Origin: Bacteroides sp. UBA1317 | GTDB taxonomy: Bacteria; Bacteroidota; Bacteroidia; Bacteroidales; Bacteroidaceae | Direction: 5' to 3' | Length of the DNA: 6,011 nt | Assembly (NCBI GenBank): GCA_002307035.1 | Contig: DBTL01000043.1 | Coordinates: 1-6,011 of the forward strand | In this document: positions 1 to 6,011 of the stretch, one piece after another | Layout: every line of letters begins with the position of its first letter | Position numbering within the stretch: the first letter of the stretch is position 1 | Translations under genes and position numbers: made by a program | Notes under the pieces: model-generated | Seen by the model: the letters and a program-made list of their open reading frames with translations, nothing else | The model's database searches: none | Told to the model about the DNA's origin: nothing

Positions 1-915
1 TTTTACATTATCGAGCATAATGTCCATTAATCGTTTACGAGCTTCAAGGCTTGCCCATGCGATATGTGGGGTGATGTAACAGTTCTTGGCTGTGAACAAG
101 GGGTTATCTGCCAGAGGAGGTTCGGTAGAAAGCACATCTATACCGGCAGCGTAAATTGTTCCGCTGTTCAGCGCATCGGCTAAAGCTTGTTCATTGACCA
201 ATTGTCCGCGACCTGTGTTAATAAGGATTGCTGTGGGCTTCATCAGTGACAGTCGACGAGTATCCACAAGCTCTTGCGTCCCTTCGGTGAGCGGGCAATG
301 TAAACTGATGACGTCACATTCGCTGAAGAGTTGATCTAACTCCATCTTCTTAATTTCAGGAGGCAATTGGAGCGATGATTTCGATGTAAAGGCAAACACT
401 TGCATGCCGAATCCGATGGCTATGCGCGCTGTTGTATATCCTGTGTGTCCTAGGCCAACAAGTCCTATCTTCTTTCCACGAAGTTCGATTAGTGGAGTAT
501 TCCAGAAGCAGAAATCAGGATTGCTGCTCCATTTTCCTTTGTGAACTTCATCCGAATGGTACTTCACTTGTTGAGTAATGTTCAAGATATGGGCAAATAC
601 CATTTGCGCCACCGATGGAGTGCTGTATGCCGGAATATTGCTCACTACAATGCCGCGCTCTTTGGCAGCGGCAATATCTACTACGTTGTATCCCGTGGCC
701 AATACGCCAATGTATTTTAGTTCGGGCAGTGCAGCCATGACTTTGGCAGTGAAAAACACCTTGTTTGTAAGGGCTACTTCGGCACCTGTCAAACGCTCTA
801 TCACCTCTTCGGGAGCAGTACGTTCATAGATTGTACACTCGCCCAAAGCTTTTAATTCATCCCATGAAAGGTCTCCGGGGTTTGTTGCGTAGCCGTCTAA
901 TATTATAATTTTCAT
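1..915 (-). CDS. D-2-hydroxyacid dehydrogenase (glycerate/hydroxypyruvate reductase-like), 3' end cut by window edge
   Basis: This gene encodes an NAD(P)-dependent oxidoreductase of the D-isomer-specific 2-hydroxyacid dehydrogenase family, a cytosolic enzyme that interconverts 2-keto acids and D-2-hydroxy acids. The reading frame starts at the ATG at 915 (MKIIILDGYA) and stays open for 305 codons to position 1 without a stop. Family members are usually about 315-330 residues, so only a short C-terminal tail is missing. The Rossmann nucleotide-binding motif GLGHTG is at residues 154-159. The catalytic triad is visible as Arg236 in NTGRG, Glu265 in STEPP and His284 in ITPHIAW. The position at the end of the second beta strand, usually Asp in NAD-dependent members, lies in FTSKS (about Thr177), which may favour NADP(H). 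The gene lies 35 nt after rarA with no promoter or terminator seen between, so it is probably the distal gene of the same operon. The family is certain. The substrate (glycerate/hydroxypyruvate, glyoxylate or another) cannot be fixed from sequence. Confidence 0.93.
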   Translation of the reverse strand, partial: MKIIILDGYATNPGDLSWDELKALGECTIYERTAPEEVIERLTGAEVALTNKVFFTAKVMAALPELKYIGVLATGYNVVDIAAAKERGIVVSNIPAYSTPSVAQMVFAHILNITQQVKYHSDEVHKGKWSSNPDFCFWNTPLIELRGKKIGLVGLGHTGYTTARIAIGFGMQVFAFTSKSSLQLPPEIKKMELDQLFSECDVISLHCPLTEGTQELVDTRRLSLMKPTAILINTGRGQLVNEQALADALNSGTIYAAGIDVLSTEPPLADNPLFTAKNCYITPHIAWASLEARKRLMDIMLDNVK

Positions 916-950
916 CTTTTAATTTACTTGTTTATTAAGTTAAGCAACAT

Positions 951-2222
951 TTACTTGCTATATTTCTCATTCCACAACTTCTTCATCTGTTCCAGATGTT
1001 TGTTTTCGGCAGCATTGTTTTGAGCTTGCCAGATGCGGCGTTCTTTTAGTTCGTCAGGCAGATATTGCTGAGTAACGAAGTTACCTTCATAGCTGTGGGC
1101 ATATTTATAATCTTGTCCATAGCCCAATTGTTTCATTAGCTTGGTAGGCGCATTGCGTAGATGCAGAGGCACGGGCAGGTTGCCTGTCTCACGCACTAAC
1201 TCCAACGCACTATCAATGGCAGTGTAAGCTGAATTGCTTTTAGGACTTGTGGCCAGATAGATAGTAGCTTCTGCTAAAGGAATGCGTCCTTCGGGCCAGC
1301 CAATCTTCATCAGTGTGTCGAAGCAGGCATTGGCTAGCAACAAGGCATTGGGGTTGGCTAGTCCGATATCTTCGGCAGCAGAGATGACGAGGCGGCGGGC
1401 AATGAATGCAGGATCTTCTCCACCTTCGACCATGCGGGCCAGCCAATAAATGGCACCGTCGGGATCGCTTCCACGAATTGATTTAATGAAAGCAGAGATA
1501 ATATCGTAGTGCATCTCGCCATCCTTGTCGTATGCCAAAGGGTTTTGTTGGAGCCGCTCGGTGACTAAAGTATCGGTGATTACGACGGCATTCTCTGTTT
1601 CCGAATCGACCACAAGTTCGAGTATATTGAGTAACTTTCGGGCATCTCCACCCGAAAAACGAAGGATGGCTCCAGTCTCTTTCAGCTCAATCTTTCGTTC
1701 TTTCAATATAGAATCCGTCACAATGGCGCGCTGGAGCAATTCCAACAGGTCTTCTTGTTCTAGCGATTTCAACACGTAGAGTTGGCAGCGGGAGAGGAGC
1801 GGGCGGATAACTTCGAAAGAGGGATTTTCGGTGGTGGCACCAATCAGCGTTACAGTGCCGTGCTCCACAGCTCCGAGCAACGAATCTTGTTGCGACTTGC
1901 TGAAGCGATGAATTTCATCAATAAACAGTATGGGACTGCTTTGCGAGAAAAAACGGTTACTTTTGGCTCGTTCTATCACGTCGCGTACATCTTTCACACC
2001 CGAGCTTACAGCGCTGAGGCTATAGAATGGTGTTTCCAACTTGTTGGCAATGATTTGTGCTAAGGTTGTTTTCCCCACTCCTGGCGGGCCCCACAAGATG
2101 AAGGAAGAGATGCGTCCGGTATCAATCATCTTGCGCAAGATAGCTCCCTGCCCAACTAGGTGCTTCTGCCCGATGTATTCATCCAAAGTCTTTGGCCTAA
2201 GCCTTTCTGCTAGTGGTTGCAT
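951..2222 (-). CDS. rarA: RarA (MgsA) replication-associated recombination AAA+ ATPase
   Basis: This is a complete 423-residue homologue of RarA/MgsA, a cytosolic clamp-loader-like AAA+ ATPase that acts at stalled replication forks and single-strand gaps and in other bacteria works with SSB and RecA. The N-terminus MQPLAERLRP, followed by IGQKHLVG, is the family signature and fixes the start at 2222. Walker A is GPPGVGKTT (45-53), Walker B ILFIDEIHRF (98-107), sensor 1 GATTENPSF (128-136), a probable arginine finger is Arg145 in LLSRC, and sensor 2 is GGDARKLLN (191-199). The C-terminal oligomerisation half begins with the diagnostic YDKDGEMHYD (231-240) and RGSDPDGAIYWLARM (250-264). Its length is close to the roughly 430-450 residues usual for the family. 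All key residues are present, so it should be active. The start is only 12 nt after the stop of the upstream outer-membrane protein gene, and no Shine-Dalgarno or separate promoter is visible. Co-transcription is therefore likely. Confidence 0.98.
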   Translation of the reverse strand: MQPLAERLRPKTLDEYIGQKHLVGQGAILRKMIDTGRISSFILWGPPGVGKTTLAQIIANKLETPFYSLSAVSSGVKDVRDVIERAKSNRFFSQSSPILFIDEIHRFSKSQQDSLLGAVEHGTVTLIGATTENPSFEVIRPLLSRCQLYVLKSLEQEDLLELLQRAIVTDSILKERKIELKETGAILRFSGGDARKLLNILELVVDSETENAVVITDTLVTERLQQNPLAYDKDGEMHYDIISAFIKSIRGSDPDGAIYWLARMVEGGEDPAFIARRLVISAAEDIGLANPNALLLANACFDTLMKIGWPEGRIPLAEATIYLATSPKSNSAYTAIDSALELVRETGNLPVPLHLRNAPTKLMKQLGYGQDYKYAHSYEGNFVTQQYLPDELKERRIWQAQNNAAENKHLEQMKKLWNEKYSK

Positions 2223-2234
2223 ATCTGGGTAGAT

Positions 2235-4817
2235 CTAAAATGTTACCATCATCATAAATCGAATGCCATCTTTACTGATGTTTGGGTTATTGAGGTAGGT
2301 GAGTCGGCGCACATATTCTATGTGTAATATTTTAAATATGTTATGAATGCCAACACTTGCTTCTAAATAAGGTGTACTAGGGTCCATTACAAAACTGGTG
2401 GTAACTCCATCTCTTGCCGGAAAACGGAATAGTTCACTGTCATCTGTGTTTTTATAGGGATTATTTTTATCACTAAGCGATCCATATAGCGCACGGAATC
2501 TAAAGACTTCACGCCATTTTAATTTTTTCATAAGTGGTATCCGATTAAACAGCTTACCATTCATATCATACGTCAAGGACATGGAAGCATAACGGTCATT
2601 GAGAAATTCCATGTTATTAATTAAGTTGAACGTTTCACGTTGGGTGATGTACGACAAGTTTGCTTCCGGTAAGATTAATAGTGGAAAAGGAACCTTGTTC
2701 CACTGTATTCCGCCTTTAAAAGTGATGTCTATTTTTCCCCATGAGGATAACCAAAAACGTTTCCAAATACTTGCTTCGGTGAGATTGAAATTGTACTCTC
2801 CACCTAGGGCACCTTTTAATCCACTTGTTTGCGAAAGGGTAAATACGGGAGCATCCAGAGAAACAGGTAAGCGGCGTTGCTTGGTATTGACAAATGTTTC
2901 ACCTGGAGCATATCGCAATGTTACTCCTAATTCACTCGTCGTTATATCATGTACGGGTATCTTGATAGTTTTGTCTGCGTTGTTACGTATATATTGCAGT
3001 TTTCCGGTTGGCTCATCATTACGCTGACGTCCCATCAACTTGACGGAAAACCCCCAATTAGTCTCCATTTCGTATTGCAGGGTTGCATCTCGAATATATG
3101 ACATTTGGTCAACAGGTCCTGTTTTCCATGCCACAAACACATTATCCTTATCTGTAGCCAAAAATTTGTCCATAGGAGACATCACATCAAAACTATAGGA
3201 AGCAGAGATGTTGTTTTTAGGAAACTCCCAAGGTAAATAGGTGCATTTAGGGAATGAATAAAGCACTTGTGCACTGTATTTCCATTTTTTGTCTCTAAAT
3301 CCATAAGCCCCATAGCCGCTAAGAAACCAATGTGGATCAAAATTACCGGTGGTTTGTCCACTTAGTCGCAGACGGGTTCCATCGATATAATTACTCGAAA
3401 CCATCGTGTTGATAGGGCCAAAATCAAATTTGCTGGGATGTTCTTTAGAGCCTGTTTCAACAAAATTCTCGATCAATGCTTTTGCACTAAAGAGGATAAG
3501 TTTAAAACCAGGAATTTGTTCTAGTTGATTCATGAATAGATCCATACTATTCTCGGTCTTTGTAAGTGGCACTTGTCTTACAGTAGCCCAAAAATCATCA
3601 CTTTTAGTCAGCATGTCTGTTTCCTTCATTACATCTCCTCGAAATTTAAATAATCGTTGTTCTATCGGGGTGAATTGGTAGTTGGTGTATTTTGTGGTAC
3701 GCTTTACCTGTAATCCTTGTTGCGATTTAAAGAGAGAAAGATCTACTGTCATATCATCATCCGTGAGTACCCAGTTTCCATTGGGTAATCGTTGATACTC
3801 TTGGGTAATATCTAGATTATCGACATAATTGACTCCTGTTTTCTTTGGTAGATTCATAAGGCATCTTTTCACCGCATAAGTGGAATCTTTGAGTACGTAG
3901 AGATGTCCGGTAAATCCAAAGTCTTGCGAATTCTGAGGTACAAAGGTTAAGTGCACGCATTCGTGCTTGTCCACCATGACAGTATCCATCAGATAATATT
4001 TATAAAAAGAAATGCCCGATTCTGAGATGGGGCTCACAAAAGGGGTTTGTAATAGACGAATGTTATCATCGTATATGTTCACGTCTGAAAAGACATCCTT
4101 AAGAACGGTGCCAAGCATATCTCCCGTTGAGAAGAATTCTTCAACGCCACTTGAATTCATCCCCTTGATAATTGTTTTTTTGCTTTCCGGTTTTTTGCGA
4201 TAGACTGTTTGTGAAGCCGTTTCTTGTATCGATATGGGCAAAATCATTTTATGAGTATCCGGAGAAACTTCGACTTGTTTTGATAAGAATGAAAACTTCT
4301 TGTAGATACCTTTTTCGAGACTTTCAGGGGTTACATTGTTGATGGACATCTTCATCTTTTGGTACTTATCGTACTGATAATAATCATTTTCTTCGAGTTT
4401 TTGGGCTGATTTATGATCAATCACTTTACGCATAAAATCCACCGCCGGATTATTCTTCCGAGAGTATTTCTCTTTTTTGGGTTTCACCACTATTTCATTC
4501 AGTTGAATGGATGCTGGAGATAGTTGTACGTTCAGTTCTTTGGCATCTGGAAGAATTTTCATCACTTTAGTGATGTATCCTACGGCAGAGAATGTTACTT
4601 TGTTCCACCCTTTTCTAGTTTCAATTTTATAGGCGCCGTTTACATCGGTAATGCCTCCCACACCTTTACCTTCGTAGAATACGGATATATACATCAAGGG
4701 TTCATGTGATATTGAGTCGGTAACAATCCCTCTTAGTTGCGCAAAAGCACTAGGGGTAATGAATGCCAATAAGAATAGTATAATTAGTTTATGATATTTC
4801 TTTTCCATACATTTCAT
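2235..4817 (-). CDS. DUF5686-family outer-membrane protein with N-terminal carboxypeptidase-regulatory-like domain
   Basis: This large envelope protein is about 860 residues long. Numbered from the ATG at 4817, residues 1-26 form a Sec signal peptide: basic MKCMEKKYHK, hydrophobic LIILFLLAFI, then a likely cleavage after AFA. There is no lipobox Cys at the cleavage site, so it is not a lipoprotein. Residues about 27-110 resemble the CarboxypepD_reg-like beta-sandwich found in many Bacteroidota outer-membrane proteins (LRGIVTDSISHEPL, then GITDVNGAYKI and VTFSAVGY). A basic linker then leads into the DUF5686 region from about residue 123 (NPAVDFMRKVI, then YYQYDKYQKMKM). The remainder has alternating aromatic strands and ends in VTF, as expected of a beta-barrel recognised by the BAM machinery. 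The molecular function of DUF5686 proteins is not established. Possible starts are TTG at 4823, ATG at 4817 and ATG at 4808. The last gives MEKKYHK and leaves a longer leader after the -7-like element. None has a Shine-Dalgarno. It is probably the first gene of an operon with rarA. Confidence 0.9.
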   Translation of the reverse strand: MKCMEKKYHKLIILFLLAFITPSAFAQLRGIVTDSISHEPLMYISVFYEGKGVGGITDVNGAYKIETRKGWNKVTFSAVGYITKVMKILPDAKELNVQLSPASIQLNEIVVKPKKEKYSRKNNPAVDFMRKVIDHKSAQKLEENDYYQYDKYQKMKMSINNVTPESLEKGIYKKFSFLSKQVEVSPDTHKMILPISIQETASQTVYRKKPESKKTIIKGMNSSGVEEFFSTGDMLGTVLKDVFSDVNIYDDNIRLLQTPFVSPISESGISFYKYYLMDTVMVDKHECVHLTFVPQNSQDFGFTGHLYVLKDSTYAVKRCLMNLPKKTGVNYVDNLDITQEYQRLPNGNWVLTDDDMTVDLSLFKSQQGLQVKRTTKYTNYQFTPIEQRLFKFRGDVMKETDMLTKSDDFWATVRQVPLTKTENSMDLFMNQLEQIPGFKLILFSAKALIENFVETGSKEHPSKFDFGPINTMVSSNYIDGTRLRLSGQTTGNFDPHWFLSGYGAYGFRDKKWKYSAQVLYSFPKCTYLPWEFPKNNISASYSFDVMSPMDKFLATDKDNVFVAWKTGPVDQMSYIRDATLQYEMETNWGFSVKLMGRQRNDEPTGKLQYIRNNADKTIKIPVHDITTSELGVTLRYAPGETFVNTKQRRLPVSLDAPVFTLSQTSGLKGALGGEYNFNLTEASIWKRFWLSSWGKIDITFKGGIQWNKVPFPLLILPEANLSYITQRETFNLINNMEFLNDRYASMSLTYDMNGKLFNRIPLMKKLKWREVFRFRALYGSLSDKNNPYKNTDDSELFRFPARDGVTTSFVMDPSTPYLEASVGIHNIFKILHIEYVRRLTYLNNPNISKDGIRFMMMVTF

Positions 4818-4819
4818 GA

Positions 4820-5059
4820 TCAAGGAGACAAAGTTAATAAATTGCTGTTATATAGATAATTATTGTAACAGTTTTTATATCGCTTTTTTAAATTCTTAAG
4901 TGCTTGTCTATATTCTTTGTATTTATTGGCTTTACAATAAGAACTGACAATATCTGTACTCTTGTTTTTTATGTATTGCATGGCGTAATGAGTTCCAATG
5001 CCAATAGATGTCGTTAGAAACTGATTATCATGAAAATATATGATTTTAGCACAGATAAA
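4820..5059 (-). pseudogene. Unrecognised 79-codon open frame: gene remnant or small gene
   Basis: In the otherwise empty interval between the epimerase-like gene and the DUF5686 gene, one minus-strand frame is free of stops from 5059 to the TGA at 4820-4822. The other two minus frames contain stops soon after 5040. The translation looks protein-like: it contains FHDNQFLTTSIGIG and then THYAMQYIKNKS, followed by a Lys/Tyr-rich, helix-like stretch (KYKEYRQALKNLKKRYK) and a YNNYLYN tail. The only ATG is at 4981, which would give 53 residues (MQYIKNKS...). The glycine-containing segment before it reads as coding too, which suggests a protein truncated at its N-terminus by an old deletion. The frame ends 2 nt before the ATG at 4817, a spacing typical of neighbouring genes in an operon. 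The DNA is much more AT-rich than the flanking genes. I do not recognise the family. It could also be a chance open frame, since AT-rich DNA translates to Lys/Asn/Tyr-rich peptides. Confidence 0.3.
4829..4836 (-). promoter_or_regulatory. Candidate Bacteroides-type -7 promoter element for the DUF5686-rarA-dehydrogenase operon
   Basis: Read on the minus strand this is TAACTTTG, an exact match to the Bacteroides primary-sigma -7 consensus TAnnTTTG. It sits 11 nt before the ATG at 4817 and 20 nt before the ATG at 4808. No TTTG-like -33 element is visible at the usual 19-21 nt upstream, so the assignment is weak. If real, the leader would be very short, which would favour the ATG at 4808 as the start of the DUF5686 protein. 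The upstream DNA is strongly AT-rich, as expected near a promoter. Confidence 0.35.
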
Positions 5060-5077
5060 TCAGTAAATTTATCTGTG
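5050..5077 (-). terminator. Perfect 11-bp hairpin downstream of the epimerase-like gene, probable terminator
   Basis: CACAGATAAAT (5050-5060) and ATTTATCTGTG (5067-5077) are perfect reverse complements separated by a 6-nt loop. The hairpin begins 17 nt after the TAA stop of the epimerase-like gene, where a transcription terminator is expected. The stem is AT-rich, and on the minus strand the sequence after it (CTAAAATCATATATTTT) has only a delayed, imperfect T tract. It may therefore be a weak intrinsic terminator or an mRNA 3'-end stabiliser. On the plus strand there is no T tract and no gene to terminate. Confidence 0.55.
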
Positions 5078-5094
5078 TATGACTGGATAATAAA

Positions 5095-6011
5095 TTATTC
5101 GTTTAGAAGTATTTGCACTATTCGTTCGGCTGTACGTCCGTCCCAACGTTCAGGTAATGTGCCTTGTTTCCATTCTCCTTTGCCTAGTTTATTCATGGCT
5201 TCAGCCAATGCTGACGGGCTTTCGCCGACTAATTCATTGGTGCCTATTCGCCAAGTTTCGGGATGTTCAGCGTAAGTATTGAGAGTGATGCAGGGAATGC
5301 CTAGGAAAGTTGCTTCTTCAGCTACATTACCCGAGTCGGTAACAATTACTTTCGCCTTGTTTATTAGAAATCCGAAAGTAAGGTAACTTTGTGGTAATAG
5401 AATGTGTAGATTGGGTGCTTTTATCTGTAACTCTTTGATAGCATCACTTACATATGAATGTAATGGAGCCACAATGGGCATACCATTTGCTTTTTCAATA
5501 AGCGTTTCGAGCAACTCTTTGAAGTTTGCTTTATTGTTTAGTAATGCATGGCGGTTGATGGTAAGCAAAATGTAGTTTTGCTCTTTTAATCCCAAAACAC
5601 TAAACCACATAGGGCGGATTAATCGATTGCGATTATAACGTATTGTGTCCACCAGAATATTACCCACATAATAAATATGTTCATTTTCTGTTCCCGATTG
5701 ATTCAAGTTACGATTGGCCACCATTCCGGCAGTAAAGAGGTAGTCTGAAAGGCCGTCGGTTATCATTCTGTTCACCTCTTTAGGCATACTCATGTCAAAG
5801 GATCGTGTACCGGCAACCACGTGGGCGACCTTTATATTTTGTTTTTTTGCTACGATGGCGCAACTCATTGTAGAAGTTAAATCATCTACAACCAGAACCG
5901 CATGTGCTGGATTCTCTGCCAATTCGCGTTCAAAGGCAATCATGATGCCTGCGGTAAGCTCGGTAGAATTATTGCTGCTTACGCCCAAATATACATCAGG
6001 CCCTTTCATAT
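5095..6011 (-). CDS. UDP-N-acetylglucosamine 2-epimerase-like protein (WecB/MnaA superfamily), 5' end cut by window edge
   Basis: This is the C-terminal part of a GT-B-fold protein related to the non-hydrolysing UDP-GlcNAc 2-epimerases, which make UDP-ManNAc for surface polysaccharides. The frame is open to the window edge. Numbering here is from the internal Met at 6009. Alignment to E. coli WecB puts Asp95 at Asp43 (VVDDLTST), so about 50 N-terminal residues lie outside and this Met is not the start. Family landmarks include AHVVAGTRS (62-70), PKEVNR (76-81), GNILVDTI (116-123) and TDSGNVAEEA (224-233). Compared with WecB, Asp95 and Glu131 (Glu78 here) are kept. Glu117 of HVEAG is replaced by Val65 and His213 of GHRRE by Asn152 (TINRH). 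The protein may therefore have a different substrate or activity, so the family is clear but the reaction is not. It is followed by a hairpin at 5077-5050. No other sugar-nucleotide genes are visible in the window. Confidence 0.85.
   Translation of the reverse strand, partial: MKGPDVYLGVSSNNSTELTAGIMIAFERELAENPAHAVLVVDDLTSTMSCAIVAKKQNIKVAHVVAGTRSFDMSMPKEVNRMITDGLSDYLFTAGMVANRNLNQSGTENEHIYYVGNILVDTIRYNRNRLIRPMWFSVLGLKEQNYILLTINRHALLNNKANFKELLETLIEKANGMPIVAPLHSYVSDAIKELQIKAPNLHILLPQSYLTFGFLINKAKVIVTDSGNVAEEATFLGIPCITLNTYAEHPETWRIGTNELVGESPSALAEAMNKLGKGEWKQGTLPERWDGRTAERIVQILLNE

Noticed and set aside
309..316. 8-bp palindrome TGACGTCA
   Set aside because: It lies inside the dehydrogenase coding sequence, is a single copy, and is better explained by the codons.
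578..829. 83-codon plus-strand open frame
   Set aside because: It is antisense to the well-supported dehydrogenase, whose catalytic and nucleotide-binding motifs prove the minus-strand frame.
1782..2063. 93-codon plus-strand open frame
   Set aside because: It is antisense to the Walker A/B and sensor region of rarA, with no independent coding evidence.
2599..3027. 142-codon open frame on the plus strand
   Set aside because: It lies entirely within the DUF5686 gene on the opposite strand, has no recognisable domain, and has a Cys/Ser/Pro-rich composition typical of an antisense shadow.
4845..4871. Inverted repeat CTGTTA/TAACAG followed by TTTTT on the plus strand, possible terminator
   Set aside because: The stem is only 6 bp with a 15-nt loop, and no plus-strand gene is present to terminate. 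This is expected by chance in AT-rich DNA.
5030..5275. 81-codon plus-strand open frame running from the intergenic region into the epimerase-like gene
   Set aside because: Most of it is antisense to the conserved C-terminal end of the epimerase-like protein, and it has no recognisable motif.

Overview
The window looks like a chromosomal segment from Bacteroides or a close relative in the Bacteroidota. The reasons are a DUF5686-type outer-membrane protein with a carboxypeptidase-regulatory-like N-terminal domain, a TAnnTTTG-type -7 promoter element, the absence of clear Shine-Dalgarno sequences, and moderate G+C with AT-rich intergenic DNA. All supported genes lie on the minus strand, so transcription runs from high to low coordinates.

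Layout in the direction of transcription. At 6011-5095 is the 3' part of a UDP-N-acetylglucosamine 2-epimerase-like gene whose start lies outside the window. It keeps the family fold motifs, but two of the four catalytic positions known from E. coli WecB appear changed. It is followed by a perfect 11-bp hairpin (5077-5050). The AT-rich interval 5094-4818 has no confident gene, but one frame stays open for 79 codons and reads like protein, either a remnant or a small unrecognised gene. Near its end is a -7-like promoter element (4836-4829). Next come a large DUF5686 outer-membrane protein (4817-2235), then rarA (2222-951) after only 12 nt, then a D-2-hydroxyacid dehydrogenase (915 to beyond position 1) after 35 nt. 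No terminator or promoter is visible between these three, so they probably form one operon.

The operon combines an envelope protein, a replication-fork maintenance ATPase and a central-metabolism oxidoreductase. There is no obvious shared pathway, so it is more likely a housekeeping read-through arrangement than a dedicated system. I found no mobile element, CRISPR array, tRNA or rRNA, and no convincing new multi-gene system. The points most worth checking are the open frame in the intergenic region and the active-site changes in the epimerase-like protein.
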